Source: an uncultured Clostridia bacterium (GTDB lineage: Bacteria > Bacillota > Clostridia > TANB77 > CAG-508). From it: a stretch of 10,903 bases of DNA. A program made the position numbers and the translations under genes. The notes under the pieces are model-generated. The model was not told where the DNA came from. It worked only from the letters and a program-made list of their open reading frames with translations, and did not search any database. Shown here in pieces: positions 1 to 4,841 of the stretch. Every line of letters begins with the position of its first letter. Within the stretch, counting starts at the first letter, position 1. The stretch lies in NCBI GenBank assembly GCA_947629965.1, contig CANRFS010000035.1, forward strand, positions 1 through 10,903, in the 5' to 3' direction.

Positions 1-98
1 ATACTTGTTGGAAATGTTTTAAACAATAAGCATGATAACACTAATTCTTCGTATATTATGAAAAAAATATAATAAAATAATAAACTTAATTTTTTCAT
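1..98 (-). CDS. Partial membrane protein, N-terminus only (possibly LTA synthase-like)
   Basis: An open frame begins at an ATG on the minus strand (complement of 96-98) and runs off the left edge after 32 codons. An AGGAG ribosome binding site lies just upstream (complement of about 105-110), and a plausible promoter sits at 132-160. The visible peptide starts MKKLSLLFYYIFF and is a hydrophobic first membrane segment (residues 4-15), followed by a YEEL stretch and a second hydrophobic patch. The F-x-Y-E-E-L...LFK pattern reminds me of the first transmembrane helix of LTA synthase-family sulfatases. That is only a resemblance over a few residues and could be wrong. The start and its signals are clear; the function cannot be decided from this fragment. 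Confidence 0.55.
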   Translation of the reverse strand, partial: MKKLSLLFYYIFFIIYEELVLSCLLFKTFPTS

Positions 99-131
99 AG
101 TTAGTCTCCTTTGACTTATTGTACTAGTTTA

Positions 132-160
132 ATAATATATCTTTTTTATGTAATTGTAAA
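132..160 (-). promoter_or_regulatory. Predicted sigma-A promoter for the left-edge gene
   Basis: Reading the minus strand, TTTACA (complement of 155-160) is separated by 17 bp from TATTAT (complement of 132-137). Each hexamer matches the consensus at five of six positions. The start codon of the leftward gene at 98 lies about 34 bp downstream. A TATATT two bases upstream of the chosen -10 is an alternative with a shorter spacer. Confidence 0.45.
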
Positions 161-162
161 TA

Positions 163-183
163 GAATTTTATTTTATAAAATTC
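163..183. repeat. Perfect inverted repeat between divergent promoters
   Basis: GAATTTTAT (163-171) is mirrored exactly by ATAAAATTC (175-183) around a 3-bp centre. The dyad lies precisely between the -35 of the leftward promoter (155-160) and the -35 of the rightward promoter (184-189). A repressor or activator bound here could control both genes. Because the sequence is very AT-rich, chance is a serious alternative. Confidence 0.4.
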
Positions 184-212
184 TTGAAACAATTTTGATT
201 ATGATATATAAT
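184..212 (+). promoter_or_regulatory. Predicted sigma-A promoter for the 58-residue membrane protein
   Basis: TTGAAA (184-189) and TATAAT (207-212) are separated by exactly 17 bp, with five and six of six consensus matches. Transcription would begin near 219, leaving a leader of about 30 nt before the ATG at 250 that carries the AGGAG ribosome binding site. Confidence 0.65.
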
Positions 213-249
213 ATATTTATATTAAATAATTAAAAAGGAGTGAGTTATT

Positions 250-426
250 ATGAAGGTTTATGATAAGGAAATATATGAAAAACAAGAAAGTATTAAATTT
301 GCCTTTTTAATTATTATAGTATTTTTAGTAGGATTTTTTGCAGGTTATCTCGCAAATTCATTTACTTCTCAAAAAGAAGCACCTGCTAAAGAAAATGTTC
401 AAATTGAAAATGTTAGTAATGAATAA
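250..426 (+). CDS. Small single-pass membrane protein of unknown function, 58 aa
   Basis: This complete small gene has an AGGAG ribosome binding site at 236-240, nine bases before the ATG, a near-consensus promoter upstream (184-212) and an intrinsic terminator fused to its stop codon (424-460). It is therefore a monocistronic unit. The protein has a charged N-terminus (KVYDKEIYEKQES), one hydrophobic membrane segment at about residues 18-36 with a GFFAGY core, and a polar acidic tail of about 20 residues ending ENVSNE. The order suggests a single-pass protein with either terminus in the cytoplasm; positive-inside bias is weak. I recognise no family. It is divergent from the left-edge envelope gene and shares its 150-bp control region, so the two may be co-regulated. 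Confidence is high that it is a gene, and no function is offered. Confidence 0.8.
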   Translation: MKVYDKEIYEKQESIKFAFLIIIVFLVGFFAGYLANSFTSQKEAPAKENVQIENVSNE

Positions 427-460
427 GATTTTGAGAATAATCTCAAAATCTTATTTTTTT
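424..460 (+). terminator. Intrinsic terminator of the 58-residue protein gene
   Basis: A 13-bp perfect stem (424-436 with 441-453) closes a 4-nt ATAA loop and is followed by seven T residues at 454-460. The stem begins within the TAA stop codon of the small gene. The same hairpin sits just beyond the stop of the leftward permease (459-461). It lacks a T tract in that direction, so it mainly serves the rightward gene. Confidence 0.9.
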
Positions 461-3400
461 ATTCTACACTTTTTAGGCTTTCTATCATATCTATTTTTCT
501 TAGTTCTTTATTCATCATTAAATTAATTAGCGTAGCAAATATTATTGTCATTAAAAATGCCAATATATAGCTTATAACTGATGTTTCTCTACCAAACATA
601 ACCATATCTACTTCTGCAGTTGATATTACAAAGAAATTTAAATATACTCCTAATATTAATCCTAAAATAGCTCCTATTATCGTAAGTATTATATTTTCTC
701 TAAATACATAGCTTGATAGTTCTCTGTTATAAAATCCAAGTAGCTTAATTGTTGCAAGTTCTCTTTTTCTTTCTTCTATGTTTATACTATTTAAATTGTA
801 TAAAACCACAAGCGCAAGCAATGCTGCACATACTATTAATACAATAACTACTATATTTAAACTATTTATCATATCGTCAAAACCATCGCTAATACTGCTA
901 ACTCTAAAAACTTGACCTATATTTTCATTTTTTAATAGATATTCTGAAATTTGTTCCTCTGTTTCTTGATTTAGGTCTTCATCAGTACTTAAATAAATAT
1001 GATTATTAATCAATTTTTCTCCAAAGGTATTTTCATATACTGTTTTATTCATGTAAATATAATGATATACATAGTTTTCTACTATTTCTGATACTTTAAC
1101 ATTTTTCGTTTTTTCGTCATCTATTTTTATTGTTATTTCATCGCCTATATTAACATTTAATAATTTAGATAGCTTTTCTGTAATTACAACGCCATCATCA
1201 CTTAAATTTACTGTTTTTCTTGTTTTTCTGTTTTGTAATGTAACAAAATTTTTAAATTCTTCCTCATTACTAATTCCTAATATGTATACATCTTGACTTT
1301 CTCCATTTGCCTCTACTTCATTTGTTTGCTGTTTTAAGTATGTGTAATTTAAATCTGCTACATTATTTTCTATATATTTATTTAAATCTTCAATTTGATT
1401 ATTATTTAATTCGCTTTCTAAAGTTACCTCAAAGTCATATTTTCTAATATCTCCGTATTGTTTGCTAACAATCGAAGATATAGAACCTTTTAGCCCAAAT
1501 CCTGTAAATATTAGGGCTGTGCATCCTGCAATTCCTATTACTGTCATAAATAAACGTTTTTTATATCTAAATACGTTTCTTGCAGTTATCTTTTTGGTAA
1601 AAGAAAGATGTTTCCAAATAAATGGAATTTTTTCTAGGAATATTTTTTTGCCTTCTTTTGGAGATTTTGGTCTCATTAGTTTAGCTGGTGTTTCTCTTAA
1701 TATTTTATAACATGCAAACATTGTAGCAATTGTTGTAGATGCAAATGCTGCTACACCTGCGGTTAAAGTAAATTCCATATTTATGCTCATTATAACAGTT
1801 GGCATTGTGTTATACAAAATTCCATATGCTGTTGCAATTACCCAAGGAAGCGTATATGAACCAACAAAGGCTCCTAATACTATACCTATCACAGTTGCAG
1901 AAACTGAATATATTACATATTTATATGCAACCTTTACTCTGTTATATCCAAGTGATTTATATGTTCCAATATTACCCCTATTTTCTTCTACCATTCTTGT
2001 CATTGCAGTAAGTGATACTAATGCTGCAACTAAAAAGAATATTATAGGGAATACCTTACCTATTGTTGCTACGCTTTCGCAGTCTGATTTATATGAACTG
2101 TATCCCTCATTTGTTTCTAAATTTAGTACATATATTTTTACACTTAAATCTTCTAATTGTTTTTCAGCGTCTGCAATTTCTTTTTCTGCATCTGCTATTT
2201 CATCTAAAGCCTTTTGCTTTTCTTCTTGAAAATTTTTTTCATTTGTCTCAAGTTCTGTCCATCCATTTTTTATTTTATTTTCAGCAGATTGTAATTCTTT
2301 TTCGCCGGCTGTTTTAGAATTTTCTAGTTCTTGTTTTTGCAAATTAAAGGCATCTACACCTTTTTGATATTCGGTTAACCCTGCACTTAATTCATCTTGA
2401 TAATTTTGAAAAGCTAATTTCTGTTTTTCTATTTCTTTTTTTCCATTAATTATTTGCTTAACATTTTCAATTATGTCCTGTGGAGCTGACATTTGCTCTA
2501 AATATTTTAAATATGTATTTAAGTCTTCTGCTCCTGCTTGAATTAGCACTGCTTGCTCTGCTTGTAATAATTTTTGCTCTTCTGTATTTAATTTTTCTAA
2601 TCCATCATCTAAATCTTTTTGCTTTTGATCTAGTAAAGATTTATTGTTTTTTAAAGCATCTTCCGCTTCCTTTATTTTATCTTCGTATTCTGCAATTTGT
2701 TTGTTATAATTTTGCCTTTGCTTATTTAATTCATTTTCTGCAGAATTTAAATCTTCTCTTGCTTTTTTTAATTCATTTTCTGCGTTTTGAAGTTCATTTT
2801 TTGCATCTTGTACTTCTTTTTTTGCATCATTTATTTTTTCTTCTCCTTCGTTGTATAATTTATTGTATTTATCTTCTGCAAGTTTATTAGTATTTTCTTC
2901 TATTTCTGTTTGTATGTTTTCTATTTCATCTATATATTCACTTGATGTTCTATTTTTGTTTTCTGCATTTACTCTAGCATATATGTTAGTATACTCTTCC
3001 ATTGAAAATGCGTCTTCTAGTACTACTGCAAATCCTTCAATTGTTCCATTTCCAAGGGTTGTATTACCTCTTGTTAAAGCAATATACAATGGAGAATTTG
3101 CAAATCCTACAACTGTATATTTAGTTTCTTTAAAAGTATCTTTTAAGTCAGTATCAGTACTTATAAACTCTACTGTATCGCCTAATTTATATTGTGCTGA
3201 TAGTTTATTATCTAAAACAATTTCACTTTCTTTTGATGGATATGTACCTTCTACTAGTTCTACTTTATTTATTTTTTCATCAGTTATTTCTTTTGGCATA
3301 GAAATTACATTTATAACTTGCTCTTTATCTTCCTTTTTTGTAATAACATTTACTGATTTTGCAGGCTCAATATAATCCAATTTATTGATATTTTTTATTG

Positions 3401-3623
3401 TTTCTACATCATCATCATTAAAACCAACTGTTGAAAGTAAATTTAGATCGAACATGTTATAGTCGTTCATGTATTTGTTATATGTATCAAGCATATCAGG
3501 GCTTGCTGTATTAATTCCAACATAAAAAGAAACCCCCAACATTACAATTGCAATAATTGAGATAAATCTTTTTCTTGTTCTTTTTATTTCTCTTACAACA
3601 TCTTTCAAATACGCCTTTTTCAT
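459..3623 (-). CDS. FtsX/MacB-type ABC transporter permease with long extracytoplasmic coiled coil
   Basis: This 1054-residue protein is the permease partner of the ATPase encoded just upstream. Its start is set at 3623 (MKKAYLKDVV) because AAAGGAAGGA lies seven bases before it; an open frame continues upstream only through a hairpin repeat. The order is: TM1 at about 19-37; a periplasm-like first ectodomain; a heptad-rich, Lys/Glu/Asn/Gln-rich coiled coil at about 235-495 with a non-coil tip near 350-400, so it probably forms an antiparallel hairpin; a first FtsX-type TM bundle at about 515-640; another TM at about 690-714; a second ectodomain; and a C-terminal FtsX TM bundle at about 916-1050. 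The motifs EENRGNIGTYKSLGY and EERKRELATIKLLGF are the paired cytoplasmic coupling segments of two FtsX domains. Such transporters usually act by mechanotransmission, exporting or acting on envelope substrates, not by channel transport. The substrate is unknown. Confidence 0.9.
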   Translation of the reverse strand: MKKAYLKDVVREIKRTRKRFISIIAIVMLGVSFYVGINTASPDMLDTYNKYMNDYNMFDLNLLSTVGFNDDDVETIKNINKLDYIEPAKSVNVITKKEDKEQVINVISMPKEITDEKINKVELVEGTYPSKESEIVLDNKLSAQYKLGDTVEFISTDTDLKDTFKETKYTVVGFANSPLYIALTRGNTTLGNGTIEGFAVVLEDAFSMEEYTNIYARVNAENKNRTSSEYIDEIENIQTEIEENTNKLAEDKYNKLYNEGEEKINDAKKEVQDAKNELQNAENELKKAREDLNSAENELNKQRQNYNKQIAEYEDKIKEAEDALKNNKSLLDQKQKDLDDGLEKLNTEEQKLLQAEQAVLIQAGAEDLNTYLKYLEQMSAPQDIIENVKQIINGKKEIEKQKLAFQNYQDELSAGLTEYQKGVDAFNLQKQELENSKTAGEKELQSAENKIKNGWTELETNEKNFQEEKQKALDEIADAEKEIADAEKQLEDLSVKIYVLNLETNEGYSSYKSDCESVATIGKVFPIIFFLVAALVSLTAMTRMVEENRGNIGTYKSLGYNRVKVAYKYVIYSVSATVIGIVLGAFVGSYTLPWVIATAYGILYNTMPTVIMSINMEFTLTAGVAAFASTTIATMFACYKILRETPAKLMRPKSPKEGKKIFLEKIPFIWKHLSFTKKITARNVFRYKKRLFMTVIGIAGCTALIFTGFGLKGSISSIVSKQYGDIRKYDFEVTLESELNNNQIEDLNKYIENNVADLNYTYLKQQTNEVEANGESQDVYILGISNEEEFKNFVTLQNRKTRKTVNLSDDGVVITEKLSKLLNVNIGDEITIKIDDEKTKNVKVSEIVENYVYHYIYMNKTVYENTFGEKLINNHIYLSTDEDLNQETEEQISEYLLKNENIGQVFRVSSISDGFDDMINSLNIVVIVLIVCAALLALVVLYNLNSINIEERKRELATIKLLGFYNRELSSYVFRENIILTIIGAILGLILGVYLNFFVISTAEVDMVMFGRETSVISYILAFLMTIIFATLINLMMNKELRKIDMIESLKSVE

Positions 3624-3640
3624 CTCATTTTCCTTCCTTT

Positions 3641-3673
3641 TGGCAAAAAAAGGGTCTGTGCCCTTTTTTGCCA
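3641..3673. repeat. Intercistronic palindromic hairpin (GGC-A7-GGG ... CCC-T6-GCC)
   Basis: TGGC, seven A and GGG (3641-3654) are mirrored by CCC, six T and GCCA (3661-3673) around a TCTGTG loop. The only imperfection is one unpaired A. The element fills most of the 60-bp gap between the ABC ATPase stop and the permease start. It is open in both directions, encoding a KKG-x-x-PFFAK-like peptide either way, which explains spurious N-terminal extensions of the permease frame. It looks like a mobile or repeated palindromic unit of the kind scattered in clostridial genomes. In RNA it would form a hairpin without a long T tract on the minus strand, so partial attenuation or RNA processing between the two genes is possible. 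Confidence 0.75.
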
Positions 3674-3683
3674 AAAACTTCTT

Positions 3684-4380
3684 TTACCATTCTATTTGGT
3701 CTATAGAAATCGGGTTTTCATTTGTTTTGTTTTCACTTACTTTTCCATTTTTTATTTTTATAATTCTATCTGCCATTGGTGTTATTGCTTGGTTATGTGT
3801 GATTATTATAACTGTTATATTTTTTTCTCTTGCTGTATTTTGTAATACTTTTAGAACTTCTTTTCCTGTATTATAGTCTAATGCTCCAGTTGGCTCATCA
3901 CATAAAAGAAGTTTTGGATTTTTTGCTATTGCTCTTGCTATTGCTACTCTTTGTTGCTCTCCACCAGATAATTGTCCTGGGAAATTATTCATTCTATTTT
4001 CTAATCCCACATCTTTTAACACTTGTTCTGGATCTAATGCGTCCCTGCATATTTGACTTGCAAGTTCTACATTTTCTTTTGCTGTTAAATTTGGAATCAG
4101 ATTATAAAATTGAAATACAAATCCTATATCATTTCTTCTATAAGTTGTAAGCTTTCTTTCACTGTATTTACTTATATCCTTTCCATCAACTATTATTTTT
4201 CCGACTGCTTACACTATCCATTCCACCTATTAAATTTAATACTGTAGTTTTACCTGCTCCACTTGGTCCTACAACTACTATTATTTCTCCTTTTTCTCCT
4301 GAAAAGGAAATTCCATCTGCTGCTTTTACAGCTCCGTTATTATATGTTTTTTCTACATCTCTTAATTCTATATAACTCAT
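3684..4380 (-). pseudogene. ABC transporter ATPase (LolD/MacB type), frameshifted near codon 60
   Basis: This is the ATP-hydrolysing subunit for the FtsX-type permease downstream. The frame opens at 4380 (MSYIELRDVEKTYNNG; AGGAG at complement 4389-4393) and carries Walker A GPSGAGKT at residues 38-45. It then derails after ...GGMDSVSS and stops at residue 64. Ignoring the single base at 4203 restores SSGKIIVDGKD and a continuous frame to 3684, for a 231-residue protein of normal length. The restored part holds a Q-loop (FVFQFYNLIPN), signature LSGGEQQRV at about 137-145, Walker B LLLCDEPTGALD at about 157-168, and the H-loop histidine at about 195 (IITHN). The break is not in a homopolymer. 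All downstream motifs and the permease remain intact, which suggests a very recent mutation or an assembly error more than long-standing decay. If real, the transporter is inactive unless another ATPase substitutes. Confidence 0.85.
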
Positions 4381-4401
4381 TTTTTTATCTCCTAAATATA
4401 T

Positions 4402-4430
4402 ATTATATCACAAAAATGCAATTATTCCAA
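4402..4430 (-). promoter_or_regulatory. Predicted extended -10 promoter of the ABC operon
   Basis: On the minus strand a perfect TATAAT (complement of 4402-4407) is preceded by an extended -10 TG (complement of 4409-4410). A TTGGAA -35 (complement of 4425-4430) stands 17 bp upstream. The ATPase start codon at 4380 follows after about 21 bp with its AGGAG site, so the leader is short. Confidence 0.65.
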
Positions 4431-4488
4431 TTTTTGTTTTATATGTCAAAACACTGTATTTATTTCAAGCTTTTGCTTATGGAAAATA

Positions 4489-4517
4489 TTGACATTTATT
4501 GTAGAATAAATTATACT
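4489..4517 (+). promoter_or_regulatory. Strong sigma-A promoter of the putative toxin mRNA (RNA I)
   Basis: TTGACA (4489-4494, six of six) and TATACT (4512-4517, five of six) are separated by exactly 17 bp. A start at G4524 would place the 5' end directly at the base of a short hairpin. No longer reading frame follows, so this promoter serves the 23-codon ORF and its terminator only. Confidence 0.8.
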
Positions 4518-4523
4518 AATTAT

Positions 4524-4541
4524 GCCTACTTGCTTAGTGGC
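4524..4541 (+). promoter_or_regulatory. 5' stem-loop of the putative toxin mRNA
   Basis: The first 18 nt of the predicted transcript can fold as GCC-U-ACU / AGU-GGC, six base pairs with one bulged U, exposing a UGCUU loop (4531-4535). The loop lies inside direct repeat a (TTGCTTAG, 4530-4537), whose complement is at the 5' end of the opposing small RNA. The ribosome binding site GGGAGGAGG starts two bases after the stem. In the pAD1 par system a 5' stem-loop of the toxin mRNA likewise controls translation and stability; a similar role here is inferred. Confidence 0.55.
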
Positions 4542-4574
4542 AGGGAGGAGGTTGCAAAATATGTTGAACATTAT
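4530..4574 (+). repeat. Direct repeats a and b, first copies (in the toxin mRNA 5' region)
   Basis: Repeat a is TTGCTTAG at 4530-4537. Repeat b is the segment at 4552-4574, from TTGCAA through the start codon to ATGTTGAACATTAT. Both recur in the same orientation beyond the terminator (4671-4699) with few changes: ATGTTGAACATTAT against ATGTTAAACATTAT, 13 of 14 identical, and TTGCTTAG against TTGCTTAA. Because the second copies are transcribed leftward, the repeats give the two RNAs complementarity outside their region of true overlap. Confidence 0.8.
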
Positions 4575-4632
4575 GAGACTTTTATCTTTATACATAATTT
4601 ATTTAATATTAAATAAATTCAATGAAGATTAA
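4561..4632 (+). CDS. Candidate type I toxin peptide, 23 aa, hydrophobic
   Basis: A 23-codon frame starts at ATG 4561, nine bases after the very strong ribosome binding site GGGAGGAGG (4543-4551), and stops at 4630-4632, four bases before the terminator stem. The peptide begins MLNIMRLLSLYIIY, has a hydrophobic run at about residues 7-17 interrupted only by Ser and Tyr, and ends in a polar, mostly acidic tail, NKFNED. This hydrophobic core plus charged tail is the general plan of Fst/Ldr-type membrane toxins, though at 23 residues it is shorter than Fst (33) and the core is short for a transmembrane helix. I see no sequence identity with a known toxin. Dedicated promoter, leader hairpin, ribosome site, terminator and an opposing small RNA argue that it is real. 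If it is not a toxin, it could be a leader-type peptide on a regulatory RNA. Confidence 0.6.
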   Translation: MLNIMRLLSLYIIYLILNKFNED

Positions 4633-4636
4633 AAGG

Positions 4637-4670
4637 AAAAAGACTAGGAAAAGAGCTCCTAGTCTTTTTT
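4637..4670. terminator. Bidirectional terminator shared by the convergent small transcripts
   Basis: A 13-bp stem (4637-4649 with 4657-4669), core AGACTAGGA/TCCTAGTCT, encloses a 7-nt loop AAAGAGC. Rightward it ends in a run of six T (4665-4670). Leftward the stem also ends in five T, followed by CC and four T. Both the mRNA from 4524 and the antisense RNA from about 4702 would end at this structure, so they carry fully complementary terminator loops. Confidence 0.85.
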
Positions 4671-4699
4671 ATGCAACTATGTTAAACATTATTGCTTAA
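4671..4699 (+). repeat. Direct repeats b and a, second copies (antitoxin RNA template)
   Basis: The segment 4671-4692 (ATGCAACT then ATGTTAAACATTAT) repeats 4552-4574, and TTGCTTAA at 4692-4699 repeats 4530-4537. The two units abut here but are separated by about 14 nt in the mRNA copy, and their order is reversed as expected for antisense pairing of a convergently transcribed RNA. Confidence 0.8.
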
Positions 4700-4719
4700 G
4701 CTATTTTTATTATAGCTTA
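4697..4719. repeat. Inverted repeat over the antitoxin promoter -10 and start site
   Basis: TAAGCTAT (4697-4704) is mirrored perfectly by ATAGCTTA (4712-4719) with a 7-bp spacer. The dyad covers the -10 hexamer (4709-4714) and the predicted start (about 4702) of the leftward small RNA. It may be an operator. It could also help stop rightward read-through, although only TTT follows. Confidence 0.4.
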
Positions 4720-4737
4720 TTTCCCATTAAATGTCAA
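4709..4737 (-). promoter_or_regulatory. Perfect-consensus sigma-A promoter of the candidate antitoxin RNA
   Basis: On the minus strand TTGACA (complement of 4732-4737) and TATAAT (complement of 4709-4714) match the consensus at all twelve positions with the optimal 17-bp spacer. There is no leftward protein gene for more than 300 bp downstream, so the promoter must drive a small RNA. It is stronger by sequence than the opposing toxin promoter, as expected for an unstable antitoxin made in excess. Confidence 0.85.
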
Positions 4738-4792
4738 GCATTTAAAATTTATTGAATTCTTAAAAAATAATTAATTTTTTGTGGACTTTTTT

Positions 4793-4807
4793 GTATATAT
4801 CATATAC
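4793..4807. promoter_or_regulatory. Short dyad upstream of the COG2426 gene
   Basis: GTATAT (4793-4798) and ATATAC (4802-4807) form a perfect inverted repeat around ATC. The second half overlaps TATACA (4803-4808), the best -10 candidate I see for the gene at 4842; no good -35 accompanies it. It could be an operator, but such AT dyads are common here by chance. Confidence 0.3.
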
Positions 4808-4841
4808 AATATTTAGGATTTAATTTATAAGGAGTTTAATT

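Larger units (their letters stand above)
4637..4702 (-). ncRNA. Candidate antitoxin small RNA (RNA II-like), about 66 nt
   Basis: A perfect-consensus promoter (4709-4737) directs leftward transcription from about A4702 into the shared terminator, predicting an RNA of about 66-72 nt with no meaningful ORF. It is complementary to the toxin mRNA in three separate stretches. UUAAGCAA matches the 5' hairpin loop region (8 pairs including one G-U). AUAAUGUUUAACAU matches 4561-4574, the start codon and next codons (14 pairs including one G-U), with a further UUGCA pairing to 4553-4557. The terminator hairpin is complementary by overlap. Pairing would occlude translation initiation. Size, convergence, repeats and shared terminator match RNA II of the pAD1 par locus. 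Transcription has not been shown; the call is from sequence architecture. Confidence 0.65.

Noticed and set aside
338..526. 62-residue rightward frame overlapping the 58-residue gene and the terminator
   Set aside because: It lacks a ribosome site, crosses the strong terminator at 424-460 and is a low-complexity shadow of real genes.
1462..3375. Several rightward frames of 70-174 residues inside the permease gene
   Set aside because: They are antisense shadows of the 1054-residue permease; composition is Leu/Phe/Ser-rich and no translation signals precede them.
3624..3674. N-terminal extension of the permease (17 residues, AKKGTDPFFAK...) from a TTG start at 3674
   Set aside because: The extension is just the translated hairpin repeat, whereas ATG at 3623 has a good ribosome binding site (AAAGGAAGGA) at the right distance and begins a typical FtsX-type N-terminus.
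4195..4215. Programmed ribosomal frameshift in the ABC ATPase
   Set aside because: There is no slippery heptamer, stimulatory hairpin or internal Shine-Dalgarno at the break, and this ATPase family is not known to use recoding.
4522..4560. Upstream in-frame ATG at 4522 extending the small peptide by 13 residues
   Set aside because: It lies at or before the predicted transcription start and has no ribosome site; ATG 4561 has a strong one.
4263..4616. 117-residue rightward frame across the ATPase start and the toxin region
   Set aside because: It reads antisense to the ATPase, has no ribosome site, has Leu/Phe-rich shadow composition, and spans two promoters.
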